Shown here: piece after piece, positions 1 to 12,621 of the stretch
How positions within the stretch are numbered: position 1 is the first letter of the stretch
How the letters are laid out: each line of letters opens with the position of its first letter
Assembly: GCA_900708905.1 (NCBI GenBank)
Contig: CAADRB010000011.1
Location: 612,062 to 676,061, forward strand
DNA length: 64,000 nucleotides
Reading direction: 5' to 3'
Source of the DNA: Hymenolepis diminuta
Lineage: Eukaryota; Platyhelminthes; Cestoda; Cyclophyllidea; Hymenolepididae
Translations under genes and position numbers: made by a program
The notes under the pieces: model-generated
What the model saw: the letters and a program-made list of their open reading frames with translations, nothing else
Told to the model about the DNA's origin: nothing
Database searches by the model: none

Positions 1-3000
1 GGCGAGTTTGAAATTCCCCTGAGTAACATAAAATAAATAAAATTAGGCAAGCTTGGAGTCAGAAATTATTAATTTATATTATTATTAATTAATTATTAAT
101 TTTTACAACCTGATTTTTCTTTCCAATTTTCATTTGAACATTCCTTATAATATAGTTTTCAGTTCCAAGTGGTTGATGTTTTCTACATTTATTGTAATCA
201 AAGCATTTTGTCTGTTGCAGCATTTATAGAAATCAGTCAAGTCTGATAGAAGGTTGAATTTTTATGTTTTTGCTCATTTTAATCAGATCAAATTTCCATT
301 TCGTGCTCTTCCCATTTTCCAAATCTCAGAACTCTTGAGTCAGAAGTTTGATCAGCATAAATGATTTTTTTGGACAGACTACCATTATAGTGGTAGTGAA
401 GAATTTTTTATCTAAAAAGAACAAAAATAGCATAATAAAAAGAAATTTTTCAATTTTCCGATAATTAGTTGTTATTGATATTATTGCACTTGATACAACG
501 CTCAAAATTTTAAATTATTTAAGTTTTTAGAATTGAAACAATTTGTAGTTGACCAATAAAAAGTGATGGACGAACTAGAAAGAAATCTTAAACATTTTCC
601 ATTGATTTTTAGGTTCGCTTTGACAGACGGTATATTTTTTTCTCCAAAGTTATAAGTAATTTAATCGGAACCCGATGTTCTAAAATTCCAGGAGAATTCC
701 AAGTGAGTTAGTGCAAGTGATATCCAGGATTCATTAACCAATTGAATAAAGTGAATAATCTGTCATGTTTGACGAACAATTTTCCAAATATTCAAGGAAA
801 GCACGTCATTGTTAGCAAATTGAATTCAATATAAAATAACTCTTTGAGATTAATTAATTAATGGTAAATGCTTGTGCTTGTGCAATTTTGATATTAGTAG
901 ACAAATTTTAATTCTGCATCAAATAGAAAACACTGATTAACTCTGTTAGAATATCGAAGCTCAAAATATGTTTTCAAGATCCGCAAATAATAAACCTCAG
1001 TTCAAAAAGAACAGTGTTACTTTTATTCAAGATTTTAGAATGCACTGAATCGGATTTGCGGTAGTGGATTGAGTTTGTAAGTCATTTTTTTTATTAATTA
1101 TTAAGATGTCTGCAGATTGTTTTTAGGCTAAATTTTAATCGGCAACCATTTTAGTGGGTTTTATTTTTATTAATAAGTATTTATAGTTTCAAACAAATAA
1201 AATATTATTCGATCTACTTTGGATGAAAATTAAACGGATTAAGACGTTAATAAAAATGTATAAAAGTCTGATTTATAAATTTGTTTTCCCTCTAGATGCG
1301 ACCATCAAGTGTTTGTCGTTGATTTGTCCGTCGGCTAAATTTTCAAAGCAACTGTAATGTTAGCTGCTTGTATGTCTGGTTTAATATTTCTTCGCCTGAA
1401 TTACATGTATTTATACATCGACAGGATCAAAATCTTATTCAAACAAAGGAAAATGAAGTGAACTAGCATTCCAGATTCACTCAGTTTTTAAATAAAATTA
1501 GACTTTCCCTTTCAAACACTTATTGCCCTTCCATAATTGCTAATAATGCTTATCATTAACATGCCTTGTTAATTTTCGAAGCATTGCTTTATATCTTTAA
1601 TGAAGAAGGCATTGTAAAATATGCAAATTGAAAAATTCTATTTAATTAACGAAATGAAGATTTCAGTATACTTTCGTATTTCGAAATGGGTTAGACTCTG
1701 ATACTCTGTATTTTTGTTGAAAAGCAATTAAAACCGTATTATTTTATCATAAAATCGGTCAAAATAAACAAGCTCGGAGAACTTCTGCTCTTCAAAATGA
1801 TGATATATAAATTAAAACTCAATTTTTATTAAAAATATCCAGTTTCAATTGTACATAGTAAGGAAACCTACTAAAAAAATCAAAACTTGAGGTTTCTATC
1901 GATTTGATTCATTTGTTTGAACTGACTTCTATAATTTTCTGTAAATTATTTACAAAATGCATGTATTTTTATATTTTCACTATTTCTGAAATGGTACGTG
2001 CAGGGGTACCTTAACACTCTTACGTAAGATACATTGTTGACCTTAAAAGTACTGATATGAAATAGACAGAAATAAAGATATCCAACAGGAATATCAAAAA
2101 ATATATAAATTGTGTTCTTTAAAAATATCTAATTTTTTAATCTTTCCTCCGATTCATTTATACTTGTGCCATTATGCAACAAGGCATCAGAAACCTAAGT
2201 AAAAATCCAAATATATTTCAAAAATATGATTTTAGTCTATTCAAACTATTTTATTCAGCTTTCACTTTGTAGACTATTCATTTTTAAATGTCTACAGTTT
2301 TGTCTCCTGTTTTGTGTAACGCATTAGCTGAATGCGCAGAGAAGCACAGTAATTTTTATTAAAATGTCTTAACTTCAAAGGGCACCTCATTTTAATTTAA
2401 AATGTTATACTGTTCAATGCGGAAGGCTGCAAATTTCTAAGAAGTTTACACATTTTTGTTTTACTTTGTAACCCAAATTTGTCTTTGATGGAACTGACTT
2501 TGGAATGTGGCATGCGTAACAGTTTGCGTTAACAAATGAGTTGTTGTATTTATTTATTTTGCGTAATATTGCAAAAAGATACGCAACTCATTAGCCCTGA
2601 AAATCGAAATATTTGATATATGATGGAAAAATGCGAAGTATTTTGTGTTAGCATAGAAATACCCCGTGTTAATACAATAAATTATTTGATTTCAATGGTT
2701 TTTCTTTAATATAAATAGCCAGTATATTTGAGGCATTAAGACTCTATTTAAAATCTTATCTCTAGTATCTCTAAATAATCGATATTTTTATGTTTTAATC
2801 GGCCATGGAAAAAGATAGGATTAAGACGCTGATTGTGTAAGGAGTTGGGAAGCATATTTTTCTGAGCTGAGAAGCAAATGTGTATCGGTATCAAAGCGGA
2901 CATAAATTCTATTTTTCAGTTATTATAAATTTACGAGCTAAAGGCTGTACATAGCCTTTATAGACAACTTAAATGCCCATATCTTACGTGATATTTGTAA

Positions 3001-6000
3001 AAAACAGTTGGTTTACACTCAGCATTATTGATTTTATATTGAAAATTAGTTTGAGGAAAAGCGTTGGCGAATCAAAGTGGTCTTCTTACGTCAAATAGCT
3101 GAAAATGGAACCGAAACTGAGAAGCGTTAATATTATTGTCAGTTGGGTAGACTTATGAAAGTGAAGAATGGATGGGGAATATAATTAGGCAGATTTGAAT
3201 TTAAAAAATGATTTCATAAGCAAAATACTCTGAATTGCATTTTTGTTTTCTTTCTATAAACAAAACCACTAAGTAATAAACGAAAGTTTAATACTTTATA
3301 CTTTAATAAATATTTTAGCATTATGTAAGTAAAAAAATTTTATTTAGCTAGGGCTATGTATAAGTGCTTTGTTTTAATGTAAATATTCATCCTAATCATA
3401 TTTTGATTGTAACGCATAAAATTTCGCGGTAATATAGAATAATCTAATAATATTGAAATTTTGTATTTGAAAAGCAAAAAATTTAATTTTAAATCAAGAA
3501 AAGCTTCTTAATTGCAGGATTTTTAGAAAGTGATTTTAACACCTCCGATATCCTACACACACCTTACAATTGCATACCGTCTATTTAGCTCCGACAAAGT
3601 TTCTTACAACCGTTTCAATTTATGAAGGCTTACTGATTTATCGGAAAGCTCCGACGAATACTTAGAAACCAAAAAATGCTAATTTTTGAGTTGAATTTAT
3701 TATCTGTGAAATAAGAGTTAATAATTTACCGGTTTTTGAAAAAGAAGATAAATACGCATGAATTGCATTCATCACGGTCTATAATTCCGCTAGAATCGTG
3801 CGTCTGATCAATGAATTGAACCGATAAGCTATATTGGATCTAGGGATTCTAACGACGGGTTAAGTTGGAATCATTTCCAAATTGAATAAGCCTAACAAAA
3901 TTATATGTTACGATTAAAATTTGTAATTAGAATTAAATGAACGTACTTAAATTAAAATAATTCTGCAACTTCCAATTTACATATGCTTCTACTTTCATCA
4001 CTACTCGTGAAGTGATATATATGTCAAAATATCGCATAAATCGGCAAAAATAGTCATAAAGTCATAATTATTCCTTAAATAAAATGCATTTTTTGTCGTG
4101 AGTCTTGCCTGTTCCTTGTTGGATTAAATGAATTAGTGAAAATTTGAGTCCATCCCATATGGATTCCATTACCCTGTTTCTTGTTTATTTTGATAATTTT
4201 CGTTTATTACGTAAGTTGGGGACAGAAAATTTATCCAAAAGTTGAATTAAGTCTTTTTGTCTAGTATGTCATTTGAAATATTTCGTATATGTTCGCAACT
4301 GGGAAAGGTGTATAAAGCCTTAGTGGATGTAACGCAGGCACCAATCTGAGTTAAGTTTTAAAAGTGCATAAAAACGGATTTCTTTAATTCCATATAAAAA
4401 ATATTTGAAATTTCTATCTAGTGAATAAGAACTTGTAATATAATTCAGGCTAGTAAAAATAGTGTTGAGATTTTGACGATTTCAAACTTTTTGATCTTTA
4501 AAATTCAAAATATCAACCTTAACTAACTACATTAAATTTATTCCTCCAATTTATTTGACTTGAAAAAGTCAAGCCTAAGATATAAACATATTTAAATTTG
4601 CTTGCCTTTTATTATTTACTCATTAAAGATTTAATTACATACTGATAGATGTTAACTTTCCGTATCTACACTTTTGGGAAGTATCAATTTGTTCCTCAAC
4701 TTAATTAAGATCCAAATATTTTGAGTTAACTATCAGTTATTTTCTTGTTTCCGACTTTAATCTGTATTCAAGACAAATTATTACTAATTGTTTAATTATG
4801 TGTTTAAATATATGTTTATCTTTGCATATATATATATTACATATATATATGCAGATTGTATAATATGAGAGCTACAATTATTTCCAAATTAATTTTAAAA
4901 CAAAAACTCACATATTAAATTTAATTATTGCCAGAAATTTTAACACCAATGTAGCTGGAAATTTGCCGACCCCACAAACAAACACGTAGGTAATTTATTG
5001 AGCCATGTAAATCTGTGGGCGCACGTGGACTGATAATGGTTAAGTAGAATTTTGGTTGCTATCTACAAGAATTTTAGTAATATGTTAAGTTGATTAAAAA
5101 GTTACTAAAAGTGGAAAAAACGTACGAAGTGGATGGGCTCAAAATTGCAGCGACTTTGTGGTAGGTCACGTCAAACCGATACGTATGAAGAAATACAGCA
5201 AAAGAAGGACAGTGTAGGCCCAGATTTCCCCTAATTTTGCGCTTTGATCAGCATTTTTTCCTATGGACTTAACTGATTTACCGATTTCTATCTCACTTTC
5301 TCTCATTTAAGATTTTACTAATACATTTTATTTGGAAAACCGCTGCCTCTTATTTGTCTTGATTTGTGGTAAGTGTAATACGTCATTAGAGGACAGTTTG
5401 AGGAAATTTTATTTTCCACATCATTAAGACATTTCTGTTTTTAAAGACACTTAGTTTTGGCAGGATGATGGCGGAGTGAGTTTATTGTGGAAATCAACGG
5501 TTATTATTTTTGAATTTTAAACATTTTAGCATCCATTCCAAAATCCTTTAACTTTTTGTATTTAGTTATTAAAAATTCGATATTTCGGAGAGAATATCAA
5601 AGTGTTAAGTAAGCCTTATTTATTAAAAAATTGGCCAAATGCTGTTTAAGGATAGTTATTTACAAAAGAAGAAAAATGATTAGATTTCTTGGTTTATTTT
5701 TCAAGCAAATGTTTGCAATTAAAATGTTCTTATCAATGGCAAATCAGTCAATCATTAAATCAGACGTGCTATGATCAAAATGCTAGAAAATTTTAATCTT
5801 TTAGTACTAATTAAACCTTCCATGATTTAATTTGAAGTATATTTTTAATACAAAAATTGAAGATGCCTATTTCTTTCTCAAATTTAATTAAAGCACATTT
5901 CCATTGCAGAGAAATTTTTTCACAAAATCATGTTGCTGTCTACGTAGTTGGTATCTTAAAAATTCTTAAAAACTACAACTTCACTATAGCCGTTCTCTTT

Positions 6001-6550
6001 AAGAAACAAACGTGCACTGATGAAATCGGTACCAAAGACACGAGGCGACTTTTGCTAACCATTTTTCTAAGCACATTTTCTGATATTAATAAATTCTTTT
6101 TCATGAAATTGTTTCTAGCGGATATGTACCTGTAATCCAATAAGTCATTCATGTTTTTAATTATTATTTTCATTTTTTAAAGTTCATTTAAAAGTTTAAG
6201 TTCGAATAGCATAAATACCCCATTTATATACTTCGGCGGCAACAAAGTTCAATATTTACCAGTTTCTCCATTCTGTCGTGCATGAATACTATGTGTAAGG
6301 TAGAGAGTATTTTAACAAGCTTTCCTATTTACCACAGGATTTTTCCGCTTTATTAGATGAATTGCAAATAAGAAAAAAACTGAACCGAAGTGGATAGAGA
6401 GTGAAAGATGAATCTATGCATTTTCCGGTACTACTCTTTATTTGTATTTTATTTGAAAATACTTCGACTTTTCGGTCCTGGAGTCTCAGTGACGTCTTTA
6501 TGTCTCTATGACTCAATACTCCTATCTATCATGTCTAAAGGCGTTTATCG
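1..6550. other. AT-rich intergenic or intronic sequence, no gene seen
   Basis: I read both strands and found no conserved protein segment, RNA gene or well-supported exon. The longest open frame (92 codons, plus strand, 5857-6135) is low-complexity, has no recognisable motif and overlaps an equally poor minus-strand frame, so both are taken as chance. The only structure noted is the AT dinucleotide tract at 4825-4852. Confidence 0.6.
4825..4852. repeat. AT dinucleotide microsatellite
   Basis: Two (AT)n runs separated by a TAC, flanked by C and G, so that the whole tract is nearly palindromic. It is a simple repeat with no other signal nearby. Confidence 0.8.
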
Positions 6551-6659
6551 ATTCCCTTCTTTCTTTAACAGTCTCGTTTCATTAAAAGTACATTATATTC
6601 ATATCCTCATGCGCATTCTCACCCAAGCGACTCATATAAACTGTCTTTGTATTATCACT

Positions 6660-6694
6660 CGCACACACGCACACACACGTCCACACAGCACACT
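6660..6694 (+). repeat. AC-rich simple repeat
   Basis: Interrupted (CA)n tract, visible as alternating ACAC with CG, GT and CC interruptions. It lies just upstream of, or in the U3 part of, the LTR described at 6690-6886. Confidence 0.7.
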
Positions 6695-6886
6695 CGCAGG
6701 GACTCTTGTCATTCATCGGCTCCTAAACTTCCCTCCTATCGCCCACGCCCCTCATCTTCTTCTTGTTCGCTTGAGTCCTCATTGAGGTTTAATCAATCAT
6801 TTTAGCCTAGTTCTCTCCTGATATTCTGCTCTAAAACCGTTGTTTGTTGTGATTATCTCCTAGCCATAGTCTTAGTCTCTATTACA
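6690..6886 (+). mobile_element. LTR of a Ty3/Gypsy-like retrotransposon (plus orientation)
   Basis: Three observations support an LTR. First, it is pyrimidine-rich and ends in ATTACA, followed after three bases by TGGTGACCTCGG, which has the form of a tRNA primer-binding site (TGG complements a tRNA CCA end). Second, it aligns with the minus strand of 21951-22125 over shared blocks in the same order: CGGCTCC, CCTCAT, TCAAT, GTTGTTTG, CTTAG or ACTTAG, and TACAA. Third, that second copy sits next to a Gypsy RNase H relic. The left boundary is not resolved and no target-site duplication was found. The 125-codon frame that overlaps it (6408-6785) is not a gene. Confidence 0.55.
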
Positions 6887-6889
6887 AAT

Positions 6890-6904
6890 TGGTGACCTCG
6901 GTTC
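6890..6904 (+). other. Putative retrotransposon primer-binding site
   Basis: TGGTGACCTCGGTTC lies just after the LTR end. It would pair with a tRNA whose 3' end reads GAACCGAGGTCACCA. The position and the leading TGG fit an LTR retrotransposon PBS. The tRNA species is not identified. No readable gag follows: the first frame downstream stops quickly. Confidence 0.4.
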
Positions 6905-6994
6905 TTGTTAGCCCTTACAAGTTGCAATAATAGACCATGATAATTTTCAAAAAACCAGTCAATGAACCATTGTAAATAAGTCTTTGTTGTAATC

Positions 6995-7170
6995 TAGGGG
7001 ACGAATAATGAAATTCGAATTTTGAAATCCCGAAATCCGTGCTAAGACTCTGATATTTTGACGTTGCTATCAAAAGGTCTTAATCCCCTCCCCTTTATCA
7101 TTTGTGGGACTTTCTTTTAACCGATTTCAGTTGCTATCCACAATTTTAAAAATTATAAACTTACAAAATG
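6995..7170 (+). repeat. Dispersed repeat copy (head motif plus second block)
   Basis: The head reads GGGGACGAATAATGAAATTC then GAATTTTGA. It matches the heads at 17794, 42092 and 61808. About 80 bases on, a second block (CTTTATCATTTGTGGGACTT with CAGTTGC and AATT following) matches 17930-17990 in the same order. The two blocks in one order at two sites show a diverged dispersed repeat, not chance. No coding potential is evident. Confidence 0.5.
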
Positions 7171-10100
7171 TTAACCTAATCTTCAACTCGTCAGTAGAAT
7201 AAAGGACTTTAAAACCTTAATTTTTTTATCGATTTAATAGAATTAATTCAACTTTAAATAAGAAATTTTCTCTTGATCGAACGCTTTGTGAAATGTCTAA
7301 AGCCTACTCATTCTTTTCTAGCGTTTATCATTATGAAGAACTATCTCTAAAAGAATGATTTAGCCTCTATCCATAGGCTGAAACCTTAAATAAGTTGTAA
7401 CATATCAAATTAGAAATCTAATAAAAGTTAATGAAATTAATCCCTTATGTATACAGTAAATAACGCCTAGGAGCTGCAAACTACTCGTTTTGCAGTCAAT
7501 CAGGAGACGCAGATGGAGCCGAGACAGAAAAAGCTGTCAAGGACACGTTAATCCCACTGGGAAAGACGGATCAATTTCAGTCGAATGGGAACAGAATTTG
7601 ATGTACTATGCAGTTTCTTATTAACGCGTCTCCTTTTGATCCAATTAATTCATAATTCCAGGGAATTCACATACCTTGAATATGTACAGTCAAGATTGTT
7701 CATTATTTTCAATATGAGTAGGAAATAATACTAATTACCGGTATATATAGACTTACGAAATAAGATTTAAAAATACAATATAAGAATTGTTTTCCGCTGT
7801 TTAGTAAATCCCCTATTTTATTGAAGGAAGTGATAACGAATATTTTCATCCTCTAGTTGAAAAATGGGGGATTGCAGGGCACTTAATACGTATTTGTTTT
7901 CTCAATGAAGGTCAAGACTGTCCAGATGAAAACAAATTGCGGTTTAATTTATATATCACAAGGCTTGCGAGATCTGTAAAGTAATAATTGTATAGGTGTT
8001 TGGTTGCATATAAAGCTTACTGTCTATCTTCTTGTTATCCTTACTTAAACAGATAATGGTAATAAAATTTAAGATGCTGTGAGCAAAGTCAGTTCTCAGG
8101 TTCCAGAGTTAACAGTTCATTATTTGTTTTAATTTTAATGAACATGATTTTAATTATATCAAAATTAAGCTCACTATGACTACCCTATAAAGTTTTGATT
8201 TAATGTCTTCTCTGATAAGTATATTTATCTCAAGGGAAATGTGGTCTTTTAATTGCGCTATAACAGAATATCACGAGATACTAAATTTACCTCACCATTT
8301 GTAGATTTTCTCAAATGTTTCGCGTAATGTGAATATCTGTGTCAAAAGTCTTGTCGTTATATTTAGATATGTATATAGTTGCTGCAATTAAAATGTTTTT
8401 ATTTCCACTGTTGAGCAGATTTACGTCATCCAATGCCGCCAGGAAATAATTCATAATTTTTGAGAACAGTGAAACAAAGAAAGTTTATACTGAACAATAT
8501 TTAAAAATAGTAAATCTCGATAGGATTGAATTGGCATTATTAAGAACTTTTAATGCAGTCCCTTTACATTTTCTCTAATTAGAATCATTTCTGCTTGAAT
8601 CCAACAACTGGATGTTAGAAGAAAATGCAATTTTTCCAAAAATGTTAAGATAGCCTCCTATGGACTGGGATGTCTTAAGAATATGGAGAATATAAGTTTT
8701 TAAATTTTTATTAAAATAGAAAAACTTAAAGTCCTTATCTCAGTAATATTGCGCCAGATTTACGGCCCTAATGGTGTAAATTCAAACTGACACCTTGCCA
8801 TTACATTTAAAATAAAATGATTGTTCATTCTATCAGCATTGTTTTTATAAGGTGAAAATTATTTCAATTTTTTATCAAATAAAAGCATTTGGAGACTAAT
8901 TATGATGTCAGTAAAGAAATGGGAATTGAGTTAAAGTAGCCGTTAAATTTGGGAAATCAAATGAGATTTATAAAATTATATTTTATACTTTGAAAATATA
9001 ATTTTACCTCTTATTTCTAACGTATCAATGCTCGAACTACATAAAATTTCCCCTCCAGATTGAATTATCGAAGACCTGACAAAGAGCTTCTGTGCTTTGC
9101 GGTATGAATACTAATTAAAAGTGCGTTATTTGAAAGAGTAAAGTGATGAGCTATGCGCATCCTAATGCATTCCATTTTTCCCACATTGTCTTTCATTTTG
9201 GTAACTGAATGCAATGAGTTCAACTTTATCGCTAATACCCCGGGGAGTGTCTTCCTGTTATTTCCGGTTTTACTACACTTCCTCTTCATATATTTCATTA
9301 TTTCCAGTTTTTTCCTGAAGTAATGGAACAATTAAGAAGAGTAAAGCATTAAGTGTGGAAAACTTTCGATTTTAAATTTAGGAACGAAATTTAACGATTC
9401 TGGTATACATTTGTTTATATCGTAACCAAAATATAAGACATAGTGAGCATACAATTCCTTACTGTTCTTAAACAATGCTGTCACGTATGTCTATATCAAA
9501 TTATCAGACAAGCGTCAACGGCGTATTCTGTTTGTAATTAGAGGTACTTTTGGAAAATGTATTATTATTTCCCATAATAATGTAAAAATCACAATTTTTA
9601 ATTGCTGGAAACCAGTGAATTTGATTAACCGTAGATCAAACAAATAATGAAGGAGAAGGGAACATAAAGACGGTGAGAGCAACATCCAAATATTAAAATG
9701 CTCTACTTTACTTTAAATTTGAATTCGGTTTATACAATGTTAAATAAATTGGTTCCATTATTTGGATTTCGTAATTTGTCTGCGGTATTGCAACAACTGA
9801 TTATCTACGGCGTTCAGTGTTTACTAACCGTTTTTAAGTTATTGGGGTTGGTCTTGCCACTCTAATTCAATTTATTCAATGGTTAAAAGGACAAGATAAT
9901 CCTGCTTCATACTTAGCAGCTTATAGCCTAAATATAGTATGGATAGATGAGCTGAAAATATTAATACGCAGATCTAATTGTGTTCACACAAGGTGAATAT
10001 GTAATAAATTTTGTTCTTTTAAGATCTGCATGGTATATACATATACTTATATATATATGCCTATCAAAGTTAATTTTTGAATCTCTCCATGCCTTACAAG

Positions 10101-10280
10101 TTCTGCTAAACATCGTCTACCCTTTTAACATGAAACTCTGTATGCTCATAAACATAGATCTTCAAATAGTTTTTACATAAAGAACTTGCAAAATTTACCG
10201 ACGCTTCTGCTTATATTAAATACAGGTAAATAATTAAACAGCCGGTCGGTAAGCACCGGAGATAGTAGTTAAGAATTTGA
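7171..10280. other. Gene-free AT-rich stretch
   Basis: No conserved protein segment or RNA gene recognised on either strand. The 88-codon minus frame at 9065-9331 is lysine-rich and has no motif or convincing splice partner. It is taken as chance. Confidence 0.5.
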
Positions 10281-10282
10281 TC

Positions 10283-10445
10283 TGTAATTGGAGGGGAGTA
10301 TTACGTAATTTAAGTTATGGAATTTAAAGCAATGATCTGCCTATTAATTAAATATTCTTCAGCCGGAAATCGAAAATCAAATGAAGTAACTTTTTCTACA
10401 AGCTTTTTCCAATTTCATTCCCCCATCCCTTATTAAAATTTACTC
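10283..10445 (+). repeat. Dispersed repeat copy (middle block)
   Basis: Shares the block AATCAAATGAAGTAAC followed by a CTTTTTCC-type run with 42150-42200 (plus strand), and with the complement of 60540-60600. It also carries a weak head (GGGGAGTATTACGTAATTTA). Same orientation as the 42 kb copy. Diverged, with no open frame of note. Confidence 0.45.
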
Positions 10446-11260
10446 AGACATTTTTACCCCTTTCCCCACAAATGGTACATTATAAAATTTTTCTGCATTG
10501 CTCTGGATTTAAGATTTTTGACATCTTTCTGAAATTATGTGCAGTATATGAATCCGAAGCGAGTGCTTATCAACACATCTGATTAATGGATTTGAGTTCC
10601 ATAGAGGATTTTCACTTAACAGTTATTAAATCTCTGTAGCCTATTATTTCAAAATTTTACAATAAATAGGTTATTTTTTATTCTTGATCAATTTAAGATG
10701 ATAGAAATACACAGATTTATTTGAAATTTTAATTTATATTGAAAAGAAAAAATGTGGAAATATTTCTATTTTTTAGAAAGTCAGATGTGGTTATCCCGGA
10801 GAATCTCATTTAAGAAATATTGAAGAGGTGGGAATTAGAATAACTAAATATTTAAATTAATCAATAATATCTTTCACATTAATAATAATTTCAGATATTT
10901 TACTAGAACACCTGCCTTAATTATTCAGGTATAAATATTTAAAATGTGAAAAATAACTACAAAATACGCAAAACGTTCATTTTTCTAATTTTAGTACGTT
11001 TTAAGCAATAATTCAAAGAAATCTAATTCTGCCAATTTCGTAGAGGTAGGAAATATCAACTTGAAAGTAAATTCGTCCTAATAGGATCGTTTTCAACTTA
11101 TGTTTTATCTCTCAAAAGTTTAAAATAAATAAAACTCGGTTGAATAACTTACATTTATCCAAATTTCTCTAATGTCAATAGAATACTTTAAAGAAAACGC
11201 TCTCCTACATTTAGCCTGCAAAAATCTTTTAACAGAAATGTTGAAAAATTACTGATTTAG
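10446..11260. other. Gene-free stretch upstream of the ankyrin relic
   Basis: AT-rich sequence without a recognisable exon. The ankyrin relic that follows begins inside a codon, so an upstream exon may once have existed here or further left. None could be identified. Confidence 0.4.
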
Positions 11261-12065
11261 GTCATATTGACACAATGGATTCAGTTGGACGGCACATGGC
11301 GGCATATTCTGGGTTTATTGAGGGCGTTGATTTGCTATTACAACATGAATGTCCAGGTGATAAAGCAAACTTTACGGGCTACACTCCATGAATGCGGATC
11401 GTACTTGAAAGCCGTCAGGAAATAGTTCAAGATTTAGTTTGCCACGATATGACTACCATTTACTACATGGATGGACTTCAAGCATCACCGCTTATACTCG
11501 CTTTTGCAAAAGTAATCATTTCTTTTTATGATCTGATATTTAAAATGTATAATTAAATTGTTAAAATATATGTAGAGGAATGCGGAAATGGCGAATTATT
11601 TAATCAAGATTGGTGATTCTGATGTATATAGAGAATGCGAGTTCATTATAGCACGTAGCGTTGCATGCGATTATCAAACTATGGAGTTAATCGAAAATCT
11701 TCTTATTGGAGATACAGTTGTCAACGACTACAATGACTTTGATGATAATTTTGCTGTTGACAGTGCTCTTTTACCTACAGACATTAAGATAAATGCTCTG
11801 AAGTTAGCTTATGAAGGAAAATCATATGGTGGAGATATGTGCAATTGAGGAAATCAGCCCCTGAGCGTAGACATTGCACTTTGCACTTCTCGCAGCAGGT
11901 ATATCTATATTATTCATTTCTTTTAAAATTACTGGATTGTTATATGTATGGTAAAAGTTAGGTGCCGAAGTCACATTTAAGGGCCATGATTCTAATGATG
12001 ACCTGTTCGATTTATGAAAGAATGAAGTCCATTTCTCTGGTGATTATCCATATGATTTGCGTATT
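11261..12065 (+). pseudogene. Ankyrin-repeat gene relic, intron retained, in-frame stops
   Basis: Two exons are clear. Exon A is 11261-11511, with acceptor GATTTAG and donor GCAAAA/GTAATC. Exon B is 11576-11898, with acceptor ATATGTAG and donor AG/GTATAT. They join in phase across a 64-bp intron to give SPLILAFAKRNAEMANYLIK, a textbook ankyrin helix pair. Upstream in exon A are two more diverged ankyrin units (AAYSGFIEGVDLLLQHE, then SRQEIVQDLV). Exon A has a TGA inside the repeat where ankyrins read TP followed by a helix (after GYTP). Exon B has a TGA at 11846-11848, with the frame resuming as GNQPLSVDIALCTSR, again ankyrin-like. A third segment (LGAEVTFKGHDSNDDLFDL, near 11960-12017) is out of phase and ends in TGA. 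The retained intron argues against a processed copy. This is probably a decayed duplicate or dead gene. Sequencing errors could also explain single stops, but two stops and a phase break make decay likelier. The parent gene is not recognised. Confidence 0.6.
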
Positions 12066-12351
12066 TCAAAGTGAACAAGCATTTAAGGGGTATTGCAATT
12101 AAAAATCAATAAACAAAAGGGCATTATATATTTTTTTCTGAAAAATTGTAGCAAATCAGAGTTTTCATTATTTTATGACTTAAATTATTTGTTATTTCAA
12201 AGCCTACGTTGAGACTTCCCAGACTTTTAGTAAAATGTGTTAATGACACTAGATTTATAAAGGGCGAAGTATCTCGTATCCGCTCTTTTGAGAAGCTCAC
12301 ATTCTACCACTACTCTTGTTGATCAGATTCAACCAGAGGGGTTGGTCACCC

Positions 12352-12438
12352 ACGCCATTGGATGAACCCCTTAGGGGGAAAGATTTAGTGACTTCTGACT
12401 CGGTCACATCTCCACGTTGACCACTGCACCATCGGCGC
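12352..12438 (-). repeat. tRNA-like head of a SINE (or tRNA pseudogene)
   Basis: On the minus strand the 87-nt segment begins GCGCCGATGGTGCAGTGGTC and ends GGTTCATCCAATGGCGT. GGTGCAGTGGTCAACG fits a Pol III box A, and GGTTCATCC is a degraded box B at the right distance. The ends GCGCCGA and ATGGCGT pair at six of seven positions (two of them G-T), as in an acceptor stem. The length suits a type II (Ser/Leu-like) tRNA. An internal GTGAC/GTCAC stem has a 10-nt loop instead of 7, and the T stem does not pair, so it is not a working tRNA. The sequence downstream of box B (to about 12250) may be the SINE body. Confidence 0.5.
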
Positions 12439-12621
12439 ATTTAATAACACTTATCATGTATAAAAAACTAGAATGATGAAGTTTTGTTTTAATTTAGTGC
12501 GGGTTTTCTATTATTTTCTGAATCTGCCCATTTTACCAGTAATTCTTAAATTTATCAAATTTGAGACATTTATTTATGAACAAGTATTTAGCTAGCTAAA
12601 TTTGCAAAAGATAGATTAGAT

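Noticed and set aside
4825..4852. AT palindromes (here and at 32041-32080) as replication origins or regulatory cruciforms
   Set aside because: They are simple (AT)n microsatellites without any associated motif. Such tracts are common in AT-rich genomes.
6408..6785. Longest single open frame (125 codons, plus strand)
   Set aside because: It spans the AC-rich tract and the U3 side of an LTR. The peptide is low-complexity (repeated TH and HT) and has no motif, so it is a by-product of the LTR sequence.
12352..12438. A working tRNA-Ser or tRNA-Leu gene
   Set aside because: The T stem does not pair, the anticodon loop would be 10 nt and box B is degraded. It is kept only as a SINE head or pseudogene.
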